Assembly: GCA_013396755.1 (NCBI GenBank)
Contig: VWZF01004872.1
Span: 372,001 to 436,000 of the forward strand
DNA from: Sclerurus mexicanus
Taxonomy: Eukaryota; Chordata; Aves; Passeriformes; Furnariidae
Length of the DNA: 64,000 nt
Direction: 5' to 3'
Part shown: piece by piece, positions 49,893-63,100 of the stretch
Position numbering within the stretch: position 1 is the first letter of the stretch
Layout of the letters: every line of letters begins with the position of its first letter
The notes under the pieces: generated by a model
What the model saw: the letters and a program-made list of their open reading frames with translations, nothing else
What the model was told of the DNA's origin: nothing
Database searches by the model: none
Program-made: the position numbers and the translations under genes

Positions 49893-51110
49893 ATGTGGCT
49901 GGAAAGCCATCTCTGAAGTCTTGAAAAAACCCATTATGAGTGAGCATTATGAATGTGTTTTCAGCAAAGTTTGGTGCTGTTCTAACCCTGTTTTCACATA
50001 AATTGTTGCAAATTTCATACCTCTGTTGAAACATTTTGAAACTCGTGGCTGGAAGTTTTGTAAAGAGTTATTTAGAAAAAGCAAGAGAGACTTTTGTTGT
50101 AAGATTCAAAACTTCCAATCTGCTCCATGGCCAACGCTACCTCTAAAAGCATGATCATACTTGATGGGATACTGCAATTCTGTGCTAAAGATAATACAGG
50201 TGGTATTCATCAGACATACTAGCTGTCTGAAACCTGGGCATCTAGTCTAAGCCCAATGTCAGTACAGCAAACATAGACTCAATAAGGAGAAATTGAGGCT
50301 TCCACTACAGTTACTTGAAGGCATGATGTGTTTTCAGAATCAATTAATTTAAACCTGTCCAAGGCACATGAGTTGTTCTTTAAAGTTTTTCCTCTTTCTC
50401 AACTTTTCACAGCTGTACAGAGTAAGAAGTGACTTTCTTAGATGAGACGCCTATTAGAGTCTGAATTGGGCAAGAGGAATTGCACTCTTAGTATCTAGCA
50501 AGATGAGGTGGAGGGTTTTCACTGAAGGAAGATATTTGCACATCTCTATTCTCTTCGCACTTCAACCACTGTTTTTATTAGGCTATTTCTTGGGTAACAT
50601 AGCTTTGAATGGCCTCCAGTTTTCAGACCTAGTGTGTTTTGTTTTGTTAAGCCTATTTCATCTGAGATTTCACAATACAGATGTTATTATTTGTTCTCAC
50701 AGGCTTCCTAGAGGAAAAGTCCATAATGCACTTGGCTCAGTTCAGATGTGCTAACAAATTCCCTAATCTCAAGAGTTTGAACAAAAAGTACAGTAACAAG
50801 CAACAAGTGAAGATAAACACCAAACAGGAAAGAAGCAAGGAATAAAAGATAATTCTACCTGTTATAATAACACCTTAGCCAGTATTGGATCTGGAGAAAC
50901 ACCATTTTGTGGATCATTCCAGCAGGTTCCCCCATGTGTAGATGTGGGCAGAAAATGCCAGGGAACTTAAAGGAAAGCTGCTATTGCAGTAGACTTATTC
51001 ATCTTCATAGGAAAATGTGTTTTTCTTATTTATTCTGACAATAGCTTAATGAAGTTCAGGGAACAAAAGAATCTGATCTATTCCTCATCCTTCTGAATAA
51101 TAACATTTCT

Positions 51111-51133
51111 TATGGGACTAAAAAAGTCCCATA
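51111..51133. repeat. 9-bp inverted repeat, 5-base loop
   Basis: TATGGGACT (51111-51119) and AGTCCCATA (51125-51133) around a loop of A. Confidence 0.9.
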
Positions 51134-51260
51134 CACTGATTTTTATCAAGTTTTTCATTTTCGTTCAGTTTGTTGTTCTTTTGGGGTTCTTTTTCATTTT
51201 CAGGTCGACCTAAGTCTTAAAGATACAATACTAAAATCCTGTGAGATAGATTGACGTGAA

Positions 51261-51332
51261 TGGATGGATGGATGGATGGATGGATGGATGGATGGATGGA
51301 TGGATGGATGGATGGATGGATGGACGGATGGA
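51261..51332. repeat. (TGGA)18 microsatellite
   Basis: Eighteen tetranucleotide units, perfect except for one CGGA at 51325-51328. Likely length-polymorphic. The open frame across it (MDGW repeats) is not a gene. Confidence 0.98.
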
Positions 51333-52961
51333 CATATATGCACACAATCTATCTGTAAGGAAAGAAGTCTGGGACATATTGTCAGTATCTATTCAGAATA
51401 GGTTGCAGGAATTTTTATGCAGTTCTGAGTTCTTAACTCAAACTTGACCTCTAAATCTTTCTAGGTATGGCTAGCAACAAGATTTAGAAAGCTGGCAGCC
51501 AAACACTGTCTTTTATAATACATGTCTTTCAGTCTCAGTTGAAGGCTAAATATGCAGGTCTCAGGATTGCACAGTGAGGTGATTATTAAAATTAATTGAA
51601 CTGATATTTGTACACTGGAAAAAATAATTGCTTACTTCATGAAGTGCTGCAAATGATGAGTGACTCAAATATTATGTTAGTGAGCATTTATAACATAGTG
51701 GATAATTTTGCAATTACAGTTTTTTATGACATTATTAAAGCTAGGTCACTTTTTTCTCTAATTTATTATGTCTCCTGTTATAATTAGAATAGTTACTAAG
51801 TACAGTGCTTTATAAAGTAATTATGCCTGCCCTTAAATATTTCAACCTTACCTATAATGAGATCAGCATTTTCAAGCTGCTATCAGTACTGTGAGAAGAT
51901 TTGATCAACAATGAATTACAGAATTGAAGACATAAGTTACAACTTTAATTTCTTTTTAAGCATTCTTTGTTTTTATCTTGTGATGGTTAACAAAATACTT
52001 GTTTGAAAAATACCAGTATGTTTTTCAAGGTAAATGCAATTATACACATGCAAAATAGGTATCAGGGAAGAGCAATGTGCATCTTCTCATTCTTCCTACT
52101 GTATATGTACAGTAAATTGCACCTGTCTCAGCACACTTGTTTGCAAGCAGGAATACCGTTGTGAGTAAAAGAAAGTCAGTGAACATAATGTTCTATATTT
52201 GGAAGTTCATATATAAGGTATAGAAAATACCCCTTGCAAGATATTTTTAAGAAAGTAAAATGAATACACAAGACGAAAGATCCAATCAGATATCAAAACT
52301 AGATAAATAACAGAAAAATGGAAACCTAATAATCATTTACCCTTTGCAATAGCATGAAATTGATGATGCATTTCTTTAGGGATGTGTGAATTGTAGTGTG
52401 CGAAGTGGAAAAGCTCAGCAGAAGCAGACTCCAAGGAATTAAAAACTCACAAAGAAATAAGAGAGGAAAATATTGATATTAAGGTTGATAAAAACTCATG
52501 CAGAGTAATTATTCACTCCAAATGTATTGAACAAAATTGAGAGACTGGGCTGTATCACAGCAAAAGGACCTCTAATGTCAATAAGCACATAATTTGAAAC
52601 ACTCCGTGTTTCTCAAGTTTTATGAACTCTAAGCTAGTGAGATCCCTTTAGAGGGAAAGATCAATGAGTTTGCCTACTGAGGTTGTATCAGGAATTAAAG
52701 AAAATTGCATAGATTCCTTCAGGTGAGAAGAAGAAAAGTAAATTATTTTAAAGGTTACAAGCACTGGTGTTTTTCACACTCAGTATGAGTCATAGAACAT
52801 GTGGAGGCGAAACTTCAGAAGGAACCAGATGTGGGCCAGATGCCTGCTCTAGTGAATCCAATTAGTAGTTCTGCCTTGTGAGACAAGGACATCCCATGCC
52901 CATTCTCATTTGCAATCATAAATATCTGCACAGCAAGAAATATAGACTAGTATAATTGCCC

Positions 52962-53101
52962 AAGCCTGACAGAGTTCAAGAAGTGTTTGGCTGATACTCT
53001 CAGGCACATGGTGTAACTCTTGGGAATGGCCCTGTGCAGGGCCAGGAGCTGGACTTGAACCTTGTGGGTCCCTTCCAACTTGGCATATTCTATGATTCTA
53101 G
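52962..53101 (+). mobile_element. CR1 LINE copy D, 140-bp 3' end
   Basis: Plus-strand CR1 3' tail with the GGCCCTGTGCAGGGCC palindrome (53028-53043) and a canonical ATTCTATGATTCTA end at 53086-53100. It is the same subfamily as copies A and B. It is strongly 5'-truncated, the most common fate of CR1 insertions. Confidence 0.93.
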
Positions 53102-56100
53102 GAAGAAAGTAAATTAAGTTTAAACAATGAGAACGTAAAAATGAATGATCCAGTCCTTTTTCCCACCATTTTAATTTATTTGAGGCCCTCAGTGAAGCTA
53201 AACACAGGAGATACAGGTTTCTCTACAGACCAGAGGAGCAAGCTCTGTCATTAATTCATTTTCTTACTCCTTTCTCTTTTCCTAACCAGCAAGGGGATAC
53301 AGAAGAACAGGGCATCCACTCACATCTGACCAAGACATACACTGTGAATATTCAAACAATCTCCATGGACTGAAGTCAAGCATTGATGGTAAAAGATTGA
53401 GAAATGCTGTTTTACGGTAAGTTTTTATAATGGAAGAACAAACTGTATATTAAGTACTCCTAGATATAAATTAAATATTTTCAAGAAGTTTTTCCAAGGA
53501 CTTTTAAAGATTTTCAATTTCATTAAGTTAAGCTTGAGGCTTTGTAAGACAGCCTATGCAAACAGAAATTGATGCAGCATTTGGCAACTCTTGCTAGCCC
53601 AATAGACAACTCAATATTATCATTTGAGTATTTATTCCATATGTTTTGGTCAAAGATTCCTAAAACAGCCTTCCCTTGTTAAGCAAATGTGTGATGAAAC
53701 TACTTCCTACAGATGCATTTCTACAGCAAGAGGCAGATTTGAACTCTTGCATTGTATTCACCTTCCCCTGGTACAACCTGACAGATTTTCATGGGTTCTT
53801 CATCTTAAATGCATATGAAAAGCTATATAGGTATATGCTGGGATGTGAGGGGGAAGACTTTGAAGTCATATAGAGGAAAAAGTGATACTGTGGACTATAA
53901 AATAAAGCCTGACAATCTTTCTAGAACAAGGAAGTAATGATTTCAGTCAAAGCTAGAAAAATACAGTAACATAAAAATGCTGTTACTCCAAAGAGAGTCA
54001 GCTCCTCTAAAGCAAGAAAACTAGAATCTATGTTTATTAAGAAATACATTGCCCTGATGAGACCATATATAGAATTTAAAACAACATGTTGAGCAGCATT
54101 TAGGGAGAAAATGTAGAACATAAGTGAAAACAGTCCTTGTGCTTTGTCTTAAAAAAAAAAAAAAACACACAAAAAAAACCCAACTAGCAAAAAGCCCCCC
54201 TAAATTCAATCACACAGAAAAAAAAGCTGTTCTAAACATCTCTGAAGTTTGACTTTGGCCTTTTAAAAGACACTAGAATGATGTATGATACCAAAATACA
54301 TTAGGCGCAACTATTTCTCACTATTTCTCCTGTGTTTACAGAGTGGGCAGACATTTGAATTGATTCTCTTTTTAAAACCTCAGGAGATAAAAAGCTTTTA
54401 AAGGAAGCTTTTTGCACACTTTCTAATATCTGTTTTCATGTCTCCCTGTGCACCAGCTACTGTATATCTGCACTTTTTTTTAGTAGTTTTTTTAACTGAC
54501 AGCCACCTCAAGACTACTTAGATAATAAGGTGGAAAAAGAATGGTTACAAAGATCTGACTTCACACTTGATCTCCCATCTCTCTTTATATATGTCCAGTG
54601 CCTTTTCACGTGCATTTGATATTGAGGCAAGCACAATATCTGTGTGCATCCTAAGACCTTGTCAAACCCTTCTAAATGGATGGCAAGCCCTTCAAAGAAA
54701 GGACTAACAAACTGTAGAGTCATTTAATTTAATCCTTGGTATCCCATTCCAGGAAACTTTAATACCAGTAGATTTATTGCAGACACAATGATCCATGATT
54801 TTTCAATTTAGACACTGCCATTATTATTATTTTTCTGTCTTGCACTTTTATTATAGATAGCTTTGGCCACCATATTTTAGTGCCAATATTATTTGTCTTA
54901 GCACACTGAACATAAGAGATCAAGATCATTTCCAGTACTTTGTGTTTACTCATTGTATATATCCAGGCATCCAGCCAAAGTCACATGTACTGTCAGAATT
55001 GAAGACTCGCACCAAATTGCTTCTGAACTATCAATTCATCAAGAAAATTGATGCTGTTTTCATAGCATTGACCTTCTAATGGTGTAGAATTTTTTTCCTG
55101 CTTAAAGCAGCGCTTTCCAAAAAAATAATTTTCATAATTTATTAAGGAAAATATTTGGAAATACCATTCAATATCTTCAATGCATTTCATATAGACTGCC
55201 AAGAGGAAAGTGTAGTAATACAGATATGTATTCCTTAGTACTCTGCGGTCCTGAGTTTTTCCTGGTCTTTAAAGCAAAGAGCAATTGCCACTGTTTTACC
55301 AGGTACAGAGACAAAGGATATTCACAGAGGCAGGCAGAATATATCTACCCTTTGAATCACTGAGACTGTGGAAGCCTTCCTTTGTGAGGGGGAATTTGAA
55401 ATGGTAATAAGTCAATATTGAGACATTCACTTAAGCAATGACTGCTGATAGACTTAGAAAGTCTGACTTCTAAGTTTTAATTTTGAGAGGTGTTTTTGGT
55501 AAGTTAATGTAAAAAAGGAAGGATTTATAATACTGATATAGTTACAGGAGAGCCTTAACAAACATTATGATGTTATCTGGTGAATTCCTCCAAGCAAAGG
55601 ATAATTACCTATTGACTTTGTGGGAATCACAACTTGGCTCACCACGTTTCAACATTTTGTATTAATACATTTCTTAGAAATGCAATACGCACTTACTTCT
55701 GCTAACACTGTTCAGTTTAATGTATTAAAGCAGATTTTAAAATGCCATGAATCTAATACTCAGCTCCTCAAGACATTAGTATGTACTGACAGCACATAAT
55801 GTCATCAGTGTTTTGCAACTGATATTTTAACAGAGATACATCATCTTGTAAGAAAATTCCACCCTTTTCTGACTCAACTCAGACAAGCATGTAAAAGTAA
55901 GGATAAGTTAGACAGGGAACATTCTTCTTCTAGGAATATGGTTTTATAAGGAAAAATTTATTACCCTTGTGTTCCTAATTTGGGATTCAGTCTGCCACTG
56001 TTTTCAGAGTTAGCTCAGTCCTACAATTTGCTCACATCTTGAAAGGATGCTTTGGGAATGAAAACACAGCTTAACTTTGAGTAAAGAAGGGATAGCAGTT

Positions 56101-59100
56101 TCTAATAGTCTTCAATATAAAGGCATGCAGAATACTTGAAGAAGTGGGAGTTATAGCTCTAGGGTGCTCAGGACCTTGGTAAGTGTAAAACCAGACAACT
56201 ACATAAAAGAGAAGCAAAAGAAATTGAAATATTTGTCACTTAAATGCTGAAAATGCCTCTCTCTCCCATCCTGAGGTACATTTCCTCACCATGCAAGTCC
56301 ACCTGCCTAAAACATTTCATTCTGTGTTTTAAAATAAGAGTATTGTCGACACGATATTTGTTTTCATGTCACTTAGCAAGTAGCAAGAGATAAAGAGTAA
56401 ATAATCCTTTAGATAAGCTATCAGCAATTTCATTTTCTGGCACCGGTTGTTTATTCAGTTGATAGTCTGGGCCAGTTAAAGAAGACGATCTCTGGCAATC
56501 AGTATGAATGCACAACCTTCAGGTTTGTCTGACACAGAGGAACAGTTTCCGTCAGACTAGAGGAAAACTTTGTACATTTTTTTCATACATACTATAACTA
56601 ATTCAACAAAAATTATTATGAAATGAAAAGCTCTGAAAGCCACTTACCATATCAGCCTTTGGGCACTCTATAATGGTTTTCCACTATGGGCTGAAATTAA
56701 GCATTTATAAAGAAGTGGTAATTTCATAGTTAGTCACCCAGAAACTTGGACATGTTAAAACAGCATTTTAGAAAATTACAGGTAATATTATTCCTGAATG
56801 CAAATTAATGTCACTTCTGTTTGTCTCCTGGGATAGGAATGCTCAAAGAATTTTTCAGGAGTCACAAAGAGCCACCAGGATCAGCTTGAATCTCAGAAAT
56901 GGAGTTGTGAAATGAACTAAAAGTGCATGTAATTCAACACAAGAGCACATGTACTGATAAATAAGAAATTAATGGTTTTTGTGACATTCCATTATGACTG
57001 TTAACCTATGATTTCCTGAGAAATGAGAAGAGGGAACATATGGTTTTACACATCATGTGGAACCTATCCCAACAGCACTGAAGCCTCAAGTGCCTTCTGA
57101 AAGTCATGCCCCAGAAATGAATCCACATTAAACAATGCTACACTCACATACTCCTTTTTATTTTCTCCATTTATCCTTGATAGGTTAACTTTAATACACT
57201 AACTAATTTTAATGGAATTTTGATGGATCCACTTTTGCGCCTGAACTGATCAAGGTGTAAGAAAGAGCCAGTGACTTGGAAAGAGTTGCACAATTAGGCA
57301 GTGAAGATGCATGTTTTATATTCTCTCCTCAAAACAATGATATTCACAGCAATAATGCTCTTCCTACAAAAAACACAAACCATCCAACCAGTAAAGATAA
57401 ATCTACTTCAACAATAACTCACATTTTTAGAATAAACCTCTAACCTCCATGACCCAAAGAGCTTCACTCCTGAAAGGAGTTAAACGACCCTGAGCTAAGT
57501 GACCCTGAGCCTTCAGGCCTGCCATCAGTTGCATTATAGAAGGTGAGCAAGTACTGCAATAGTGAACACTGGCACAAAAGCATAAGAAAATTAATTCGCT
57601 GTATCAACCTTCTATCAGCCATCAATTAGCAAAGTATTTTGCAGGACTTGACTATCAAGTATTAATTACAACACAGTGAAGTCAGGCTGAATATATGTGT
57701 GAAATCCTTCCCAAACTGAGGCCATAGCATTGTTATATATATCAAAAAACCAACCAACCAAACAACAAAACAACAAAAAAAAAAGAAAATAAATATTTAA
57801 AATAAATATTTTAAATGCAGTTGATAAATTTTAGATCCAAGTATTAGAGTATTCAGTGAATTTCTTTTTTTCTAAAACATTTCAGGGCCTTGATTATGTA
57901 GCAGTTAAGCAGTACACTGAAAACAGAATAAGTGTTGGTAAAACTAAAATATTGTTACTCTTTGTGAATATAAACATGATGACAGTGTGATAGGTAATGA
58001 TAAATTGATTTTATTTATGAGTTACTATATTTTGAAAACAATAATTTTGAAATACTGTTATTTTTAACCCTTTTCAGACACTTTTTCATTTGGATTTAGA
58101 AGTTTATAAAGACATAAAGCTTATACAGTGTATCACCTGACTGGGAAATACACTTGTTTTCAGCTTTTAGTTCCAACAGTCTTATACTGTTTCACATATT
58201 CAAAGCATTTTGTATCTTAATGGTTCATCCCTACAACCCACAGATTCATTTCTTGCAAGTGCAATCAATTAGCACTTTTAACTAAGTATTTAGCTATTGG
58301 CATGTCCACTAGTGCACTCGTGTTCTGAAACAGCTATTCAATTTTCTGGCTCACCAGTCAGCTCAGAAAACATGGCCATATTATGAAACAGAGCCTTTCT
58401 GATAAAGCAGCACAAACCTTAAAGTACTGACAAACCTTCAGAGCCTTGCTGGTTACCAACTACCCACAATAAGCCTTATGGAGTCATGTGTCCACTTAAA
58501 GCAATAGCTGAGCCAGTGCTCATCTGTAGAGGAAACAGAAAATTAAGGTGAATTTTAAATGACATTTTCTGGCTTCAGGGAAGAAGATGAAAAATTAATT
58601 CAGAATATTTCTTTTCTATCCTCTTTCCTTTGAAGAAAATTTGATGTACTTTTTTATTATTTTGAAAAATAAAATATTCACTTTTCTAATGAACTGAAGA
58701 GGTGTGTTTTTATAGGTGAAACTACAGAAGGCAAGAAACACTAAAATATTTTTTTCTTCTGCAATTATATGTAGAAATGCAGTGCTTCAGCTTTGTAAGT
58801 GCACCTTTTAAAGATACTTTGGGAAGTCTATAGTACACTGTGTAATGTCTTTTATTAGAAATGCTTCTTCATCAGATGGTCCTATTTTTCTTCAGATTTT
58901 GTAGCAGTAAATAATGAGAACATTATAAAAAGATAAAAACAGATGAGCAAAACATAATAGTATAAAGTAAAATAATTACAAATGAAAGCCTGACAAATAA
59001 TGAAGAAAAAAAAGACTGATCAGCAAAGACAGCACAGGCAAAAATATAAAAGGATGCAAATTTAGATTGACATAAGTATTACAAATTAGATTTTAAAAAT

Positions 59101-59109
59101 ATAAATAAA
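53102..59109. other. Unique AT-rich non-coding stretch
   Basis: No gene or confident transposon in about 6 kb. It contains A-rich patches (54149-54179, 57750-57790) and a 10-bp direct repeat ACTATTTCTC near 54310-54330. Few CpG dinucleotides are seen. Confidence 0.65.
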
Positions 59110-59289
59110 AGACTTGTCAGTCATACAGAAAAAAAGAGGAAGGGAAAGAGAAAGCAAAAAGCTTGGCGGCCATGGAGCAAAGCTAGGAAGAGCCCAAAAT
59201 CAATACCATAGAGAAAGACTGCCTAGCAGGAATAACGAAATAAGAAAAGATTTTTGCATCCAAGATGGGAGAAAAACTCAGAGCTTAAG

Positions 59290-60110
59290 ACATTCAAATG
59301 GAGGTGTTTCAGACCTATGAGAGTTCTGAAAAGGATAACAAATTAAATAATAGGTCACCTAATCTGTCTTGGTGTATCCAAAAAGCTGGCATCAATAATG
59401 GAAAGCCAACACAGAAAAATCCCTCCAAATACAGGGCAAAGTTAAAAGACATAGAATTAGAGGCTTGTTATGCTTACTTCAGTGGTGCAGAAAGGCAGCA
59501 ATACAGATTTCTGAGGAAAGATTTACTTTAAAAAATGGCTGAAAATCAAAATGAGACAAAATGTTATGCAGATTTACCTAAAAGATCTTGTAAGACTAAC
59601 CTGACACTTTAACCTAATAAAATAACTGCTTTTCTACACAAAGCAAAGGAAGCTTGTCAGTCTGTTTGGATTACATCAAAATATAGCACCACATGGGAAA
59701 TTATCAGTTATGTGGGAGAAAATGCAGCTCTAATATCAAAACTGTAATGTTGTTATAAGGAACATACTAAGAGAAAAAAAATAACAGACTTGTCAGTTTA
59801 GATGTAGTTTAATATAGCTGAGTTTCTTGATGGTTTGCCTTGGTTTGTTCCTATTTAATATTTTCATTAGTCATCTCAGTGAAAAATTAGCACACTCAGG
59901 GAGTGTGCTAATACAGTTCTTAGTCACACAAAATTGGGAAACATTATAAAAGAATCTGAATATCATTGAATAACCTAAGGACGCTAATAAATTAATTAGA
60001 ATAATGGTAATAAGTGAATAAAAGGGATCAGACAAAGACAACTAACACTAAGTGGAAGGATATTCTCTAGGAACAATAAAAAGACATATTACTATTAGCT
60101 GGCCAGCAAT
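59290..60110 (+). mobile_element. Ancient CR1-family LINE fragment, reverse transcriptase region
   Basis: On the plus strand, AAGACTAACCTGACACTTTA (from 59589) and the PHGKL codons at 59689-59703 match the region around RT motif A. A stretch near 59842-59880 reads LFLFNIFISHLS, a decayed GPILFNIFINDL. After GTGTGCTAATACAGTTC the expected FADD site is lost through a small deletion before CACAAAATTGGGA (59926-59938). Order matches CR1 ORF2. The upstream part (59110-59560) may belong to the same copy but is too decayed to be sure. It is comparable in age to the 37.3-38.2 kb fragment and unlike copies A-D. Confidence 0.78.
59886..59912. repeat. Perfect 12-bp inverted repeat, 3-base loop, inside ancient CR1
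   Basis: ATTAGCACACTC (59886-59897) and GAGTGTGCTAAT (59901-59912) around AGG. It lies just before the lost FADD site of the ancient CR1, where a palindrome is not part of the motif. It probably arose by a local templated mutation. Confidence 0.92.
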
Positions 60111-63100
60111 GGCTATCTGAAATTTGTGTCTATCCCATAGCCCCCAAATCTATTCAGATCTGTCCTATCAAAATTATTCCTAACTGATAACTATTTAATT
60201 TTAAATAATTATTTTTTTTTAATGATTTCCTACAGTCAAAATCAGACATTCTCCCTGGACAATTCACTACAGAGTCTTCTTTTCTCCTACTCCCAAATTT
60301 CTATTTAATGTGTATATTCCTTCTTTCACCATTCAAGTCCCAAGAAAAATGTTGAGTAGCATCTGACACAGATTGACCCTCTGAAGCCCTCTATCTTTCA
60401 TACCTGTATGCAAGAAAGATGGATTTGGGCAGGGAATGATGCAGAGAGAAGCTATTCAGACAAAAAGTACATGAAGAGTCTACCACATGGGAAAAAAAAA
60501 AAAAAGGTGAAAAAAGATATTTAAACTGAAGTATACTTTATGTATAACAAAAAAGGGAATAAACCAGCTAAGAATGTAAGATTGGAAAAAAAGATTTTTC
60601 CACGAGAGGTACTTGCTGCAAATAACAGCAACACAGACCAAAAATGTCCCCTGTGTTTAAGATGTTCTTAGGATCATTAATAATGGCTTATTAATGAACT
60701 TATACGGAGGTGTTATCTGAAATAACTGGAGCAAAAATCAATGACACAAGAGAATGTTTCCAGACCTCCTGAAAACTCCTGACAACTCAGAAAAAAAACC
60801 TGTTCTAGGACCTGATCCCAGTTCAGCCAGTTGCAACAGAAAAAAATACGTGACAAGAGGCCACCCAGAAAGGATACGCAAAGCACAAAGTGATTTGACT
60901 GCAACATTCTGGCAGATCTCTACATAACATGCAAGTTTGAAAATCTTTAAAAGTCATGCAGTTGAAGTCCATATCCTCTAACGCAGCAAAGCCCTTTGCA
61001 TCACTAATTTTTAAGTTCTTCCTCAAAGGCTAGGTGAACTAGAGCAAGTCAACAAAACTGGCACAAGAATTTTTTTAACATGTACCAAATAGAACATTTT
61101 TCCTCATTTTGCTCTTGCACACAGCTGGAAAGTTTCCCCTGAAGTTTTCCAAGTAAATTCCAGCTTGAGGCAGACACAGTGCAAGAAAGGTTATAGCATA
61201 AGGGATATAAGCTTGACAAACACACATGCAACTGAAAAGAGGCCTTCATATACATTATGAAGCCAGATGGAGGGTTGTGCTATGGAAGAATAGTAACAGG
61301 TATCACTGCTATCTCGCCTGTGATGCCAAAAATATGGTCCCTAGGACAGAAGTTTTGCAGTATTAACAGATGGTGGAAAAAAAAAATGAAATGGCTGCAA
61401 CTAATGTGTTTTTGAGGAGGCACAGGAGATATCAGATAATGTTGAATTTATTGCAGTTAAAGTAAATAAAGAGGAGTCCAATTGGACATTTAGTTCCTCC
61501 ATAATTAGCAAGACAGCAGGTATCAAATCAGGCACAGCACAGTTAAGCCCTTCCTGACCACGACTAACACTGTGGGAATTATTAAGCACTGAATGCAAAG
61601 CACCATGCAGAAGTGTATGGTGGTTAAAGACTTTCGGTTTTTTGGGGGGTTTTTTTGAAGGTAAGATTCCCAAGAATGGGCCTAGCATTGATGTGGAGCA
61701 ATGCATGCAGGAATCTGACCCACAAGCATTTGCTTTTTGGAGATGTTGCCAATTCATCCCAGGGCAAGTTTTATGTTAAGCACTCTTTTGTTATGGTCAT
61801 GAAAGAAAATGAGTAGTTCAGTTATTCACAGTGGTAACACAATGCTCTTGTCATGGTTCTTGTCAGTTTGGCTGTAGCTCTCTAGATTAGCTCAGCGGTA
61901 TTAACTTAGTCTCCATCCTACCAGGGTCAGAATCTATCAACTTCAGATGCTTCATGCTGTCTGTCATGTAAGAGCTGAAGGGAGCACATAAGTAAAATAA
62001 GGGCTTTACCTATGACTTTCAAAGCGGAAAGCTCTCAGCTAATGACATTTTCTCACTAGTGTTAAGAGGCTAAGAGTGCTCCACATCTCTTTGAGACAAG
62101 TGTGTAATTTGTTGGCCAGATCTATTGGAGTCATGCTCTAGATAATTTGAAGCTTTAAAGTGATTAAGTTATATTTTTGTGATACAGAGAAACTTATCAG
62201 TAATCATAGAGTGAATAAAGTCAAATTGTAAATTCAGACTTTGAATTTTTATTTCTTTCATTGAGTTTCAATACAGAATCTTTCGTAATCTAATCTGCAT
62301 ATGTTAAATAGTGCAATTATAAACTGATCTTTTATCCAGTGAGTTCAAATGCAAATATTGGCTCTTTCCTCAGTTCAGGGATTGGTTTGTGCAAGTGGAA
62401 TTGCATTTTAACTGAAGCTACTATGCTTTTTCTATTTTACTTAAATTAATGTAATTATTATCTGGCTAATTAGCTTGCAGAGTAACTTGTTCAGTGATTC
62501 ATTAACTGGGAAATCTCTTACTGGATATAGAAGAATATTCAAACATCCACCTACTTGTAGCACAAAATGCTGATTAGGAACAGATCTTGTTATCCGAAGA
62601 GATAGTAATGATTTCTTTTAAAAATGTCTTTTTTAAGAAAACTCTTGAGTCAGTAGAAATGAGTCTATTGTAAGGACTGTGAATTACTTGTCACCCTTGG
62701 AAAAGGCAGCTAGTTTTATAGTAGGAACAGAAGAAAGAGACAAGGCTGCCTTTACAGTTAATGTCTGGTGCTGTCCCCATTCTGTAAACCTTTCACTTTC
62801 TAGCATTGCTCTCTGTTCTACAGTCTTTAATGGTATGACATATTCAAGCCAGAAAGTTATGTGGGAAGAGTATTTTCACAGTTACTAAATACAGTCCCAA
62901 GCACTGATATACAGTCAACCCTCAGCATGAAATTATACAAATGAGTCTATAAACTTTGAATCATCTTATGCAGAACCAGTAGAAAGAATAAAGTCCAGAA
63001 CATTCTCATTGCAACAAAGAAACAGAATTGCCGCGGCTGTTTTAAAAGGACTGTAGCTGATTGAGGAGATACACACACACCCACACCCCCTCCTCCAAAC

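Larger units (their letters stand above)
49461..52961. other. Unique AT-rich non-coding stretch
   Basis: No gene is seen. It holds a 27-bp tandem duplication (49839-49892), a 9-bp hairpin (51111-51133) and the (TGGA)18 microsatellite. Confidence 0.65.

Noticed and set aside
51256..51447. Open frame with MDGW repeats
   Set aside because: It is the translation of the (TGGA)18 microsatellite.
59114..59531. Two basic plus-strand frames suggestive of a gene
   Set aside because: They are adjacent to, and possibly part of, an ancient CR1 copy, and they have no clear homologue.
61401..61757. 118-codon minus-strand frame
   Set aside because: The length is within chance expectation for this window. 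No family features, promoter or splice context.
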